From contig NZ_CAJGYT010000001.1 of NCBI RefSeq assembly GCF_904846035.1, positions 1,612,001 to 1,676,000 of the forward strand: DNA of 64,000 bases. Reading direction: 5' to 3'. Origin of the DNA: Psychrobacter aestuarii. Its GTDB lineage: Bacteria; Pseudomonadota; Gammaproteobacteria; Pseudomonadales; Moraxellaceae. Positions within the stretch are counted from its first letter, which is position 1. Each line of letters begins with the position of its first letter. This document shows, piece by piece, positions 8,815-17,188 of the stretch. Both the position numbers and the translations under genes were made by a program. A model generated the notes under the pieces. That model saw only the letters and a program-made list of their open reading frames with translations, made no database searches and had not been told where the DNA came from.

Positions 8815-9819
8815 ATGAGTACCCCACCAAAGCCTGCGATTGATACATTAACCATTGCAACCCGTCAAAGTCCCTTGGCCTTATGGCAAGCGGAGCATAT
8901 TCGCGAGCGTTTGCTGGCGCTGTATCCGACGCTTAACATTGAGCTGCTCAAAATCGTCACTAAGGGTGACAAAATTTTGGACACCCCTTTGGCAAAAATT
9001 GGCGGTAAGGGCTTGTTTGTCAAAGAACTTGAGCAGGCCATGTACGCGCATGAAGCGGATATCGCTGTACACTCCTTAAAAGACGTGCCCATGCAGCTGC
9101 CAGATGGCTTGATGCTCGGTGCGTATTGCACGCGCGCCGCACCGACTGATGCGTTTGTCTCAAACACCTACGACAGTCTTGACGCGCTGCCAGAGGGCGC
9201 AGTGGTGGGCACCTCAAGCCTACGCCGTCAGTGCCAATTAAAGCACCACCGCCCAGACTTACAGATTAAGACCTTACGCGGCAATGTGGGCACGCGCCTT
9301 GGCAAGCTTGATGCTGGCGAGTACGATGCCATTATTCTTGCCACCAGTGGGCTAAAACGCATTGGACTCGAAGCGCGTATTCGCGGCGAGCTGGATATCG
9401 ATATCTGCTTGCCTGCGGTCGGTCAAGGCGCACTTGCTATTGAGTGTCGCAGTGATGACGACGACGTATTGGCGCTGCTTGAGCCGTTAAATGATGCCCA
9501 TGCGCGTCTGCGTCTGATGGCTGAGCGTGCGCTGAACCGTCATTTAGAAGGCGGCTGCCAAGTCCCAATTGCGGCCTTTGCTGTACTCGACACCACGGTG
9601 CCTGAAGGCGACAGCCAAGCGCCGCAAACTGAGTTGTGGCTGCGCGGACGTGTGGGCGAGGCGGACGGTAGCGTACTGCTAAAAGCAGAAGCGCGCACGG
9701 TCGTAAGCGGCTCGCAGGCGCAAATGGAGGCGCAAGCCAATGCGCTGGGCATTACGGTGGCAGAGCAACTGCTGTCGCAAGGGGCGCAAGAGATCTTAAG
9801 TGCGCTGAGCGACGACTAG
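8815..9819 (+). CDS. hemC: Porphobilinogen deaminase (hydroxymethylbilane synthase)
   Basis: HemC joins four porphobilinogen molecules into hydroxymethylbilane in haem synthesis. The 334-residue protein contains the N-terminal [16 protein letters not shown], the active-site Asp region [10 protein letters not shown], the Arg cluster [11 protein letters not shown], and Cys248 in [11 protein letters not shown], which anchors the dipyrromethane cofactor. It is about 20 residues longer than typical, mainly in the C-terminal domain around the Glu/Asp/Pro-rich segment near residues 255-275. The start at 8815 has GAGG 6 nt upstream; an upstream in-frame TTG at 8803 overlaps that site. It is followed closely by hemD and a hemX-like gene, the order found in pseudomonads. 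Confidence 0.97.
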   Translation: MSTPPKPAIDTLTIATRQSPLALWQAEHIRERLLALYPTLNIELLKIVTKGDKILDTPLAKIGGKGLFVKELEQAMYAHEADIAVHSLKDVPMQLPDGLMLGAYCTRAAPTDAFVSNTYDSLDALPEGAVVGTSSLRRQCQLKHHRPDLQIKTLRGNVGTRLGKLDAGEYDAIILATSGLKRIGLEARIRGELDIDICLPAVGQGALAIECRSDDDDVLALLEPLNDAHARLRLMAERALNRHLEGGCQVPIAAFAVLDTTVPEGDSQAPQTELWLRGRVGEADGSVLLKAEARTVVSGSQAQMEAQANALGITVAEQLLSQGAQEILSALSDD

Positions 9820-9846
9820 ACTGTCTGTGCAAAGGTACATACGCTC

Positions 9847-10686
9847 ATGACAGCCGCTATCAGCCCGCCTGTATTGATTAACACCCGCCCCACTGCGCGT
9901 GCGGCGTCTTTGAGTGCTTACTTGCGCGCGCGTGCGGTTGAGGTGGCGGAGATACCCATGCTGACGCTCACGCCGTGTAGCATCACAGCAGAAGAGCACG
10001 GCTATTTAGCGCAGTGGCAGGCGGGGGTGTATCAGGCACTGGTGGTCATCAGCCCAACGGCAGCGGCATACGGTCTGGCGGCGCTGCGTGAGCGCTCAGC
10101 GGAAGCGCCCTGTCAAGCTCATGTGATTGCGGTGGGTAAGCGGACGTATACCGTACTTCAACAAGCGGACATGCTGCCCACAGACACGCTCACCATGCCT
10201 GCTATCAGCAGCAATGAAGGGCTGATTGCGATGCCTGAGATTGCGCAGTTGTCAGCAGGCGCGCGGGTGCTGATATGGCGTGGTCATGGCGGCAGACGGC
10301 TGCTGGTTGAGCATCTACACGCTCGCGGAATACAGGTTGACAGCATCGCGTGGTACGCGCGCACGATGCCTACCAGCGCCCAAGCGCACTATCGCGCATG
10401 GCAGGCGCAGTATGTCGCGCGTCATGGCAGTAAAGCCGCAACCCGCGCCCCGTGGGTACTGATCAGTAGTGGCGCCGCTTTTGAGCATTGGGTACATACG
10501 CTCAGTCACAATGTGCCAACGCAAACGGATGCGCCTGTGTTTGGGCAGCGGCTGACCGACTTTCGCTACATCGTGCTTGGGACGCGTCTGACACAACTGC
10601 TGACAGAGCAGCAGCTCGTTTGCGTCACAGTAGAGGCGCTCGACCCACCGCTGATTTACGATGCGATGCAGCAGACCACTGCCTAG
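9847..10686 (+). CDS. hemD: Uroporphyrinogen-III synthase
   Basis: HemD closes and isomerises hydroxymethylbilane to uroporphyrinogen III. The family is poorly conserved; the call rests on the N-terminal VLINTRPTARAASL, the motif LVVISPTAAAYGLAAL (the SxxA segment of HemD), AVGKRTYTVLQQ, GARVLIWRGHGGRRLLVEHL and on its place 27 nt after hemC. The 279 residues are slightly above the usual 250-260. Codon use and strand match hemC. The ribosome-binding site (AAAGG near 9830) is rather far from the ATG, suggesting translation coupled to hemC or weak initiation. Confidence 0.88.
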   Translation: MTAAISPPVLINTRPTARAASLSAYLRARAVEVAEIPMLTLTPCSITAEEHGYLAQWQAGVYQALVVISPTAAAYGLAALRERSAEAPCQAHVIAVGKRTYTVLQQADMLPTDTLTMPAISSNEGLIAMPEIAQLSAGARVLIWRGHGGRRLLVEHLHARGIQVDSIAWYARTMPTSAQAHYRAWQAQYVARHGSKAATRAPWVLISSGAAFEHWVHTLSHNVPTQTDAPVFGQRLTDFRYIVLGTRLTQLLTEQQLVCVTVEALDPPLIYDAMQQTTA

Positions 10687-10766
10687 AGCTAAGGCAGTAT
10701 GATTTTATCTTGGCGCTATCTGTGATTCATAGATAGGCTTCACAGACTCATTAATGGTGCAGCTTT

Positions 10767-11699
10767 ATGTCTACGCAGTCAGATTCTTCTCAAACCCCAT
10801 CAGCGGGGCAGCAGCGCCGACAGGCGACCAGTCTGCTGCTGTGGCTACAGTGGCTGGTGCTGCTGGTTTTGCTGATCGCGGTGGTGTGGCTGTACGTCAG
10901 CCAGCAGCGCTTTGAGCGCAAGATGCAAGACCGCTTACAAAGCAATGAGCAAGTGGTCGGGCGTTTAAACGATATGGACGATCGTCTGTTCGCCATCAGT
11001 CAAGCCGCCGCGCCAGCACCAAGCGCAGCGCCCAACAACCAAGCCCAAAATCAGCTCGCCTTGCTGCGTATCCAAATCAAAGCAGTCGATAGCCTGCTGC
11101 TTGACAATGACTATGCCTCTGCGGTTGAGCTTTTGCGCGGATTACAGTGGCAGCTGTCGCAAGGCAGCAATGAGATTGCCCCTGCCTTGACCATCGTGCT
11201 GCGCCAAAGCTTGAGCAAAGACATCGAGCGCCTGCAAGCCAAAGCTGCACAGCCGAGCCCTTGGCAGCTACAAAACCTTGCCATTCAAAACCTGCAGCGC
11301 TATCTGTACGCGCACAAAACCAAAATTCGAGACGGCAATCGCACGACCGTGCAGCCGCTTAGCGCGCGCGAGCTGGTCGTCTCTGAGGTGATTATGACGC
11401 TTAATCTAGCGATGCAGTCGAGCAATATGCACCAAAAAGACCAGCTTATCAGTCATCTGACCCAAGCCCGCGAGCAGCTAAAAGTGCTGGTGGACAGTCA
11501 GCCGCGCCAGCCTGATGCTAAGGATAAAGATAAAGACGCCTCGACAGAGAATGCACCTTCTACCGCGAGCAATCTGTCTGCCTTACCCGCGCCGCAAAGC
11601 TTTTCAGACGTGCAGCGCAGCATTGATGTGTTGATTGCTGCCGCGCCGACACCGACGCCTTTATTTACCAATCAAGTATTGGCAGAGCCAAAACGCTAA
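10767..11699 (+). CDS. hemX: HemX-family membrane-anchored protein
   Basis: A 310-residue protein of the HemX family, often annotated as a uroporphyrin-III C-methyltransferase although the family lacks the methyltransferase fold and its role in haem synthesis is unclear. It has a short polar N-terminus, a single membrane helix at about 24-45 (LLLWLQWLVLLVLLIAVVWL), then a predicted helical periplasmic domain beginning with a coiled-coil-like stretch (QQRFERKMQDRL). The segment ALLRIQIKAVDSLLLDNDYASAVELL is the conserved core, in which the protein often shows an LxxAdqaL-like pattern. The tail near residues 250-275 is charged and low in complexity. It follows hemD by 80 nt with no terminator, so hemCD-hemX is likely one operon. 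Confidence 0.8.
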   Translation: MSTQSDSSQTPSAGQQRRQATSLLLWLQWLVLLVLLIAVVWLYVSQQRFERKMQDRLQSNEQVVGRLNDMDDRLFAISQAAAPAPSAAPNNQAQNQLALLRIQIKAVDSLLLDNDYASAVELLRGLQWQLSQGSNEIAPALTIVLRQSLSKDIERLQAKAAQPSPWQLQNLAIQNLQRYLYAHKTKIRDGNRTTVQPLSARELVVSEVIMTLNLAMQSSNMHQKDQLISHLTQAREQLKVLVDSQPRQPDAKDKDKDASTENAPSTASNLSALPAPQSFSDVQRSIDVLIAAAPTPTPLFTNQVLAEPKR

Positions 11700-11818
11700 G
11701 ATAATGCGCGCAGTGGGTTTGATGATGTCAAGGTCAAGGTTTTGCATCGCCGCTGACGGCGGTTGTACGTGATGATAGAGACAATTTTTTTATTGATCAG
11801 ATACCATGAGGTTTTGCC

Positions 11819-12286
11819 ATGTCTGCACCCAATGCCACACCCAGCACGCCTGACGCGCTACACGACTATCCTGTGATACACACGCAGCTTATGCAGTGGG
11901 GCGAGATGGATGCGTTCAATCATCTAAACAACGTGGTCTACTACCGTTATGCCGAGTCGGCACGTATCGCCTATTTGCAGGCGCTCGGTATGTTTGATGG
12001 CAGTATGGTCACCGTGCTGGCACAGTCGAGCTGTCAATATATGCGCCCTGTTACCTATCCTGATACACTACTGATTGGTGTGCGCTGTCAGCGCTTGGGC
12101 ACGACCAGCATCACGATGGGTTATAGCTATTACAGCACAGCGCAGCAAGCGATTGTCGCCACTGCTGAAGCGGTGGTGGTTCGTCTGGACAGCAACGCCG
12201 CGCACAAGCTGCCGTGGTCAGATGACGAGCGCCAAGCGGTAATAGAGTTAGAACGCAGCGTCGGGCATGCGCCTGATATCGCTTGA
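11819..12286 (+). CDS. Acyl-CoA thioesterase, 4-hydroxybenzoyl-CoA thioesterase (hotdog) family
   Basis: A 155-residue single hotdog-domain thioesterase. The motif WGEMDAFNHLNNVVYYRYAESAR holds the catalytic Asp and the HxNN element of YbgC/FadM-like enzymes that hydrolyse fatty acyl-CoA. The rest (VTVLAQSSCQYMRPVTYPDTLLIGVRC, SITMGYSYYS) fits the family's beta-sheet. The exact substrate cannot be told from sequence. The start ATG at 11819 has GAGG 8 nt upstream. It is 119 nt after hemX and could be its own unit; a bidirectional terminator follows. Confidence 0.85.
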   Translation: MSAPNATPSTPDALHDYPVIHTQLMQWGEMDAFNHLNNVVYYRYAESARIAYLQALGMFDGSMVTVLAQSSCQYMRPVTYPDTLLIGVRCQRLGTTSITMGYSYYSTAQQAIVATAEAVVVRLDSNAAHKLPWSDDERQAVIELERSVGHAPDIA

Positions 12287-12303
12287 TATTTAATTTAGGT
12301 CGT

Positions 12304-12333
12304 AAAAAAACCCATCATCACGATGGGTTTTTT
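12304..12333. terminator. Bidirectional terminator, thioesterase / ribB
   Basis: CCCATC (12311-12316) pairs with GATGGG (12322-12327), with seven A before and six T after. The loop reads ATCAC on plus, GTGAT on minus. Confidence 0.88.
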
Positions 12334-12372
12334 ATGTGTACGCACTGAACAGCGATAAACGTAGCGTATGGT

Positions 12373-13488
12373 TTACGCGTCATCGCTTGGCGCGGCGACC
12401 GACTCCACCACGTTCAGCTCAAAGCCTGATAGGGCATGAAACTTCATGGGTGAGGACAGCAGACGCATATCACGGATACCAAGATGACGCAAAATCTGTG
12501 CGCCCACACCGATGCTGCGGTACGGCTGCTGGCTGATGGTGGTCAGTGACTGGTTGTTTGCCGCACGCTCGAGCGCATCGCCCAAGTCTACAGGCTCATT
12601 GCTGGCAATCCAGACCAGCGCGCCACGGGGTGACTGGCTGATTTCTTTAAGCGCTGATTGGACGCTCCAGCCGCCGCGCCCTGTGGCATCGCTCTTGGCA
12701 GCGAACAGGTCACGCAGCGGATGAAAACCATGTACGCGCACGGTGCTCACGCCTTCGGTGACATCGCCTTTGACCAATGCCAAATGCGTCTCGTCCGCAC
12801 CGAACTCGCGGAAGCGGTGCAAGGTAAAGGTACCGTACTCGGTGTCAAAGGGCTTGGCATCGACTTCTTCGATGGTCTGCTCATTGGCAATGCGGTAATT
12901 GATCAAATCGCTAATCGTACCGATTTTTAGGTTATGCTCTTTGGCAAATACTTCAAGGTCAGGGCGGCGAGCCATGGTGCCGTCGGCATTGATAATCTCA
13001 ACGAGTACCGAGGCAGGCTCAAGACCCGCAAGACGCGCCAAGTCGCAGCCCGCTTCGGTATGACCTGCGCGGTGCAGTACGCCGCCGTTACGCGCTACGA
13101 TGGGGAAGATGTGCCCTGGCTGTACCACATCGCTCGCTTTCGCGGTCGCCGAGACAGCCGCTTGAATGGTACGCGCACGGTCGGCCGCCGAGATGCCCGT
13201 CGTCACGCCTTCGGCCGCTTCAATCGATACGGTAAAGTTAGTGCTGAATTTGGCTTCGTTGCGATCAGACATCAGCGGCAATTCAAGCTGGCGTGCGCGT
13301 GCTTCTGATAGGGTCAAGCACACCAAGCCGCGCGCATGAGTAATCATAAAGTTGATATCGTCAGGGCGTACGTGTGTGGCGGCCATGATCAGGTCGCCTT
13401 CATTCTCGCGGTCTTCATCATCCATAAAGATGACCATCTTGCCTGCGCGGATGTCATCTAAAATCTCAGGAATGGTATTTAAAGTCAT
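12373..13488 (-). CDS. ribB: 3,4-dihydroxy-2-butanone-4-phosphate synthase with degenerate RibA-like domain
   Basis: The N-terminal ~200 residues are RibB, which makes the four-carbon riboflavin precursor from ribulose 5-phosphate: MDDEDRENEGDLI, the THARGLVCLTL segment and HRAGHTEAGCDLARLAG are intact. The C-terminal ~165 residues align with GTP cyclohydrolase II (FDTEYGTFTLHRF, HLALVKGDV, VRVHG), but all three zinc-ligand Cys are absent and the catalytic Arg loop is replaced, so RibA activity is unlikely. Such hybrids are known as ribBX in Proteobacteria; a separate ribA is expected elsewhere. The start at 13488 (MTLNTIPEI) has GAGAT upstream; a longer form from 13503 lacks one. I see no FMN riboswitch in the leader. 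Confidence 0.92.
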   Translation of the reverse strand: MTLNTIPEILDDIRAGKMVIFMDDEDRENEGDLIMAATHVRPDDINFMITHARGLVCLTLSEARARQLELPLMSDRNEAKFSTNFTVSIEAAEGVTTGISAADRARTIQAAVSATAKASDVVQPGHIFPIVARNGGVLHRAGHTEAGCDLARLAGLEPASVLVEIINADGTMARRPDLEVFAKEHNLKIGTISDLINYRIANEQTIEEVDAKPFDTEYGTFTLHRFREFGADETHLALVKGDVTEGVSTVRVHGFHPLRDLFAAKSDATGRGGWSVQSALKEISQSPRGALVWIASNEPVDLGDALERAANNQSLTTISQQPYRSIGVGAQILRHLGIRDMRLLSSPMKFHALSGFELNVVESVAAPSDDA

Positions 13489-13758
13489 AGTTATCTCAGT
13501 CATTTATGATGCATGGTGATGCATTATGGGTTATCTGCAATCAGCCTGTCCGCTGTGCATGCCCACCGCGCTTTTATAGGCACAAGCGCTGATGCGTCAT
13601 GGGTGGCACATACGAAAAATGGTGATATACAGGCATGCGGTTATTCTAACGATTTTTTTGAGGTTTTGCTGTAGTGTCCGTCTACCTTATGGTCGATTCG
13701 TCTGTTTGCGGTGCGTATCAGAACGCCCCGCCTGCCGTCGCCTGAGCTGCTACCTGTT

Positions 13759-15036
13759 TTAATGCCGTTTTTTGAGCCAATGCATGAATTTTTTGCTGTG
13801 CTGCTCGCGCTGATTGTCCGCATACTCATAAAACCGTGTGCCTGCCAGATTTTCAGGCAAGTACGCTTGCGGGTGGTAGTGATGCGGATGGTCATGCGGG
13901 TAGATATAGCCTTGACCATAGCCTTGCTGGCGCATCAGTTTGGTCGTGCCATTACGCAGATGCATCGGCACAGGTGACGCGTCTTTTTCAGCGAGTGCCA
14001 TGGCAGCATTGATGGCTTTGTAGGTGCTGTTGCTTTTGGCACTGGTCGCCAAATACACCACCACTTGCCCCAAGATAATACGCGCCTCGGGCATGCCGAT
14101 AGACTGTACGCTACGCAGCGCTGCATCGGCAAGCAGTAAGGCATTGGGGTTGGCATTGCCAATATCTTCACTGGCAGCGATCACCAAGCGCCGCGCGATA
14201 AAGTCCGCAGGCTCACCCGCCACCAACATCCGCGCCATCCAATACAGCGCCGCATCAGGGTCTGAGCCGCGAATCGACTTAATCATGGCTGAGACGATGT
14301 TGTAATGCTGCTCGCCATCTTTATCGTATTTGATGAGCGCACTTTGCGCCACGCTGCTGACCAGCGGGTCATCAATGGTCAGCGTGCCCTTACTGCGATC
14401 GGCTGTTTGCACCGCGATTTCTAGGATATTGAGCGCTTTACGCGCATCGCCATGTGCCAAGTCCGCGATGGTGTCCGAGGCTTTGAGGTTAATATCAAGG
14501 GTTTTAAGTATGTTGTCCTCAAGTGTCGCCCGCTCGAGCAATTTAGCGATTTGACCGTGTGTCAAAGGTTCCAAGCGATAGGTCTGGCAGCGAGAGAGCA
14601 GGGCATTATTGATACTAAAAGAGGGGTTTTCTGTGGTCGCCCCAATTAAGGTAATGTCGCCTGCTTCGACCGCCCCAAGCAAGGCATCTTGTTGACCCTT
14701 ATTAAAGCGGTGTATCTCATCAATAAACACCACAGGTGCCGATAGGCTCAGCGTGTCTTTGCTCTCTAACACCTCGCGCAGCTGCTTGACGCCTGTGGTC
14801 AATGCCGATAAAGAATGAAACGGACGATTGACCGCATCGGCAAGCAGCATGGCAATGGTCGTTTTGCCAACGCCTGCCTCACCATGCAAAATGATGGAAG
14901 GCAAGTGTCCATGCTCGACCAGACGGCGCAGCGGTGCGCCCTTTGACAACAAATGGCGCTGACCAATCACCGCATCCAGAGTCTTTGGGCGCATTCGTTG
15001 GGCAAGGGGTATATCGGTAGGCGAAACAGCAGGCAT
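13759..15036 (-). CDS. rarA: Replication-associated recombination protein A (RarA/MgsA), AAA+ ATPase
   Basis: RarA is a clamp-loader-like ATPase acting at stalled replication forks, related to eukaryotic WRNIP1. The 425-residue protein starts with the RMRPKTLDAVIGQRHLL segment, has Walker A GEAGVGKTT at 52-60, Walker B VFIDEIHRFNKGQQDALL, sensor 1 GATTENPSFSINNALLSRC, and the C-terminal tetramerisation region with SIRGSDPDAALYWMARML and the DHPHHYHPQAYLP signature. All match the family in order and length. A GAGGATG ribosome-binding site precedes the ATG. It is upstream of ribB on the same strand with a 270-nt gap, so it is probably a separate unit. In many relatives it lies between lolA and serS, not here. 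Confidence 0.95.
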   Translation of the reverse strand: MPAVSPTDIPLAQRMRPKTLDAVIGQRHLLSKGAPLRRLVEHGHLPSIILHGEAGVGKTTIAMLLADAVNRPFHSLSALTTGVKQLREVLESKDTLSLSAPVVFIDEIHRFNKGQQDALLGAVEAGDITLIGATTENPSFSINNALLSRCQTYRLEPLTHGQIAKLLERATLEDNILKTLDINLKASDTIADLAHGDARKALNILEIAVQTADRSKGTLTIDDPLVSSVAQSALIKYDKDGEQHYNIVSAMIKSIRGSDPDAALYWMARMLVAGEPADFIARRLVIAASEDIGNANPNALLLADAALRSVQSIGMPEARIILGQVVVYLATSAKSNSTYKAINAAMALAEKDASPVPMHLRNGTTKLMRQQGYGQGYIYPHDHPHHYHPQAYLPENLAGTRFYEYADNQREQHSKKFMHWLKKRH

Positions 15037-15390
15037 AACATCCTCAAGCGCGTGGTCAGGGGCTGACCATCATAAAAACAACGTGTTTGGTATTCGATAA
15101 GCGGTAGCTTGCATAAGACGGGCGATATCCAGTTATCAACTCAAGGATACCATGCGCCTTATCATAGACAGTCGGCTGACTACGTGCAATTAATGGTTGC
15201 CATCCATCCGTAAATCAATAGATGTCCGCTAGGGTAGCGCAGCTGTAGCAAAAAGCCACCTGACAAATGTAGGAATTGTGTCCATACATCAGTGCTGCGT
15301 GAGGGATAGCAGCGCAATCCTGATGGCGTGCTGCTAAAATAAGCGCATCATTTTATTGGTTCATTGTTTATATCACTTAGGAGCGTATGT
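15037..15390. other. 354-bp divergent intergenic region, rarA / HEXXH protein
   Basis: No convincing gene. It must hold the promoters of rarA (minus) and of the downstream HEXXH gene (plus); an AT-rich stretch at 15335-15375 is the likeliest site for the latter, but no consensus pair stands out. Confidence 0.4.
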
Positions 15391-15909
15391 ATGCTTAAAG
15401 AACGTCTGCGTATAGCCCGTATCAGCGACGCCCTCACTCTACGCGCGCGGCATCATGCATGGCGCTATCCGCAATCGCGCGCCTTGAGCGCAGGTGAGCG
15501 CGCGCTTGCACAATCGGTGTTCGGCGATGCGCTACAGCTCGATGACATCCGTCTAAAAACCACATGGTGGGTGCTGAAAAACTACGCCGTCAGTCCAAAC
15601 GGCAACATTTACTTTCACCCTGATGACTGGACAGTCGACTTTAGCAAAAAGCCCTTGTTGACCCAAAGCTGGTTGATTCACGAACTCACCCACGTGTGGC
15701 AATATCAGCACGGCATCAAGGTCATACGCGGGGCGCTGCGTAGCCGCCGCTACAGCTACCAGCTGCTACCGAACAAGCCTTTTTTATCCTATGGGGTAGA
15801 GCAGCAGGCACGTATGGTGCAAGATTATTTTATCTTATCAAAGCGCAAGCAAAACTGTGACGCGCTCAGGGCTTGTATTCCATTTTTAAACACAAATATA
15901 GATACTTAA
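15391..15909 (+). CDS. Small putative zinc metalloprotein with HEXXH motif
   Basis: A 172-residue protein of unknown function. The zinc-binding motif IHELTHVWQYQHG (His97, Glu98, His101) is of the zincin type. It is preceded by a segment (ALSAGERALAQSVFGDALQLDDIRL) that I recall from small conserved proteobacterial proteins labelled 'vgr-related' or DUF4157-like, where SPGEiaLArsVFGdai is followed by the same HE(L/M)THVWQ motif. No signal peptide or membrane helix is visible, so it is probably cytoplasmic or carried by another system. The start at 15391 has AGGAG 7 nt upstream; a TTG at 15364 opens the frame earlier without support. No Vgr or Rhs gene is nearby. A peptidase role is plausible but unproven; a third metal ligand cannot be assigned with confidence. 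Confidence 0.75.
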   Translation: MLKERLRIARISDALTLRARHHAWRYPQSRALSAGERALAQSVFGDALQLDDIRLKTTWWVLKNYAVSPNGNIYFHPDDWTVDFSKKPLLTQSWLIHELTHVWQYQHGIKVIRGALRSRRYSYQLLPNKPFLSYGVEQQARMVQDYFILSKRKQNCDALRACIPFLNTNIDT

Positions 15910-16135
15910 CCCCAACGTGCAAAATGTTTTGAGTTGTTAAGCCTACATTTACAGTAGGACATGCAATCACTACTAACGAGATGCGATAAGGCAACAGCGC
16001 CGCGCTATACTCAACTGATTGATTGGTCGCCCCCTTTGGCTGCTAGAGATTGCCAAGACACGTCGTGACGACTACCGACCATCCGCTGTAGCACATTTTG
16101 ACGCCTTGATTTGACTCACCAATAGGAGCTGCGCT

Positions 16136-17107
16136 GTGATGTTTACCCACTCGACCTCGATGCCTGACCATACGGCAACCACCCGCCGTAAAAAACGCCT
16201 GCTGTATACCGCCATGCTTTCAGGGGTCTTGTCACTCAGCGCCTGCCAACAGCAAACCGAGCCTGCGCCCACGCCTGAGAGTGACACCAGCGCAGAAGAT
16301 ACCGCTGCCAAGCCCATGACCCCAAGTGAGTCCGCCGCCGCGCGTATCGAAGCGTTTCAGCCGCGCTATGTGATGCAAAAACAAGCCTTACAGCGCCGCT
16401 TGCAGGCAGAGTATGAGTCACTACAGGCAGCCGATGCGACAGGCACACCAAGCCCAACCAGCAATCAAGAGGCAAGCGATACCGCACCGAACGCTACTGC
16501 GGACAACACATCAGCCGCTGACGCATCAAGCACCGAAGCGCCAGCCGCTGACGCACAAACCGACAGCACCAGCGCACAAGCGATTGCACAAACTGCCGAT
16601 ACCAATGCTGCCGTCAGCAGTGACAGCGACGCAGAAACTATAGATGCAGAAGACATCAATACCAGCGTTGAAGCGGGTGAGCGCGACTTGGCGGTACTAC
16701 AAAAGGTCACCCTTGAACCTCGCGCCCCTGAGCAGCTCGCGGAGACTGACATCATCGAGCAGTATCAAGACGCGATGAAAGCGCTATACGCGCCTGCCGA
16801 TACCCCGCTCACCGCCGCGCAGATGAACACCTTGCTGAATATTGCCTCTTTGGTGCCCAGCCTATTTGAGCATACCGAGATTGCCGACAGACTGGTATTA
16901 AAAAGCCCCGCGCTGGCGCGGTTGGTGGTACAGCATCAGGTATGGCAACAGATCGAAGCGCAGCAAGCCATCGACATGCAAAATATGAAAAAAGCGCAGC
17001 AAGCAGAGTTTGAAACCTTAATGGAAAAGTTCAACAGCACCATCAAAGACTACGATGAGCAGATTGAAAAATACGAGCAGACGCTAAAGAGCTACCAGCA
17101 AGAATAA
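16136..17107 (+). CDS. Hypothetical lipoprotein with coiled-coil C-terminus
   Basis: I do not recognise this protein. It has a long, basic N-terminal region (RRKKRLLY), a hydrophobic segment and a lipobox LSAC with Cys37, so it is likely a lipoprotein anchored to the outer or inner membrane. After the Cys come about 45 polar residues, a helical stretch (AAARIEAFQPRYVMQKQAL), then about 90 residues of Ala/Thr/Ser/Asp-rich low-complexity sequence, and from about residue 190 a helical domain that ends in a charged coiled coil (FETLMEKFNSTIKDYDEQIEKY). Starts GTG 16136 and ATG 16139 are adjacent; AGGAG at 16124-16128 is 7 and 10 nt away. It converges on gltA with a shared terminator. Confidence 0.75.
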   Translation: MMFTHSTSMPDHTATTRRKKRLLYTAMLSGVLSLSACQQQTEPAPTPESDTSAEDTAAKPMTPSESAAARIEAFQPRYVMQKQALQRRLQAEYESLQAADATGTPSPTSNQEASDTAPNATADNTSAADASSTEAPAADAQTDSTSAQAIAQTADTNAAVSSDSDAETIDAEDINTSVEAGERDLAVLQKVTLEPRAPEQLAETDIIEQYQDAMKALYAPADTPLTAAQMNTLLNIASLVPSLFEHTEIADRLVLKSPALARLVVQHQVWQQIEAQQAIDMQNMKKAQQAEFETLMEKFNSTIKDYDEQIEKYEQTLKSYQQE

Positions 17108-17144
17108 CGCTGGCAGGCGCGCGTTGCTATAAAACAAACACGCA

Positions 17145-17174
17145 CAAAAAATCCCGCACATGGCGGGATTTTTT
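17145..17174. terminator. Bidirectional terminator, lipoprotein / gltA
   Basis: ATCCCGC (17151-17157) pairs with GCGGGAT (17163-17169) around ACATG; A-run before, T-run after. Confidence 0.9.
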
Positions 17175-17188
17175 ATTATATGCAGTAC

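Noticed and set aside
13504..13758. Possible FMN riboswitch upstream of ribB
   Set aside because: I looked for the conserved AGGGGC...CCGGCGGT and AGCCCGCGA blocks and found none; only TGATGCAT direct repeats near 13508-13525.
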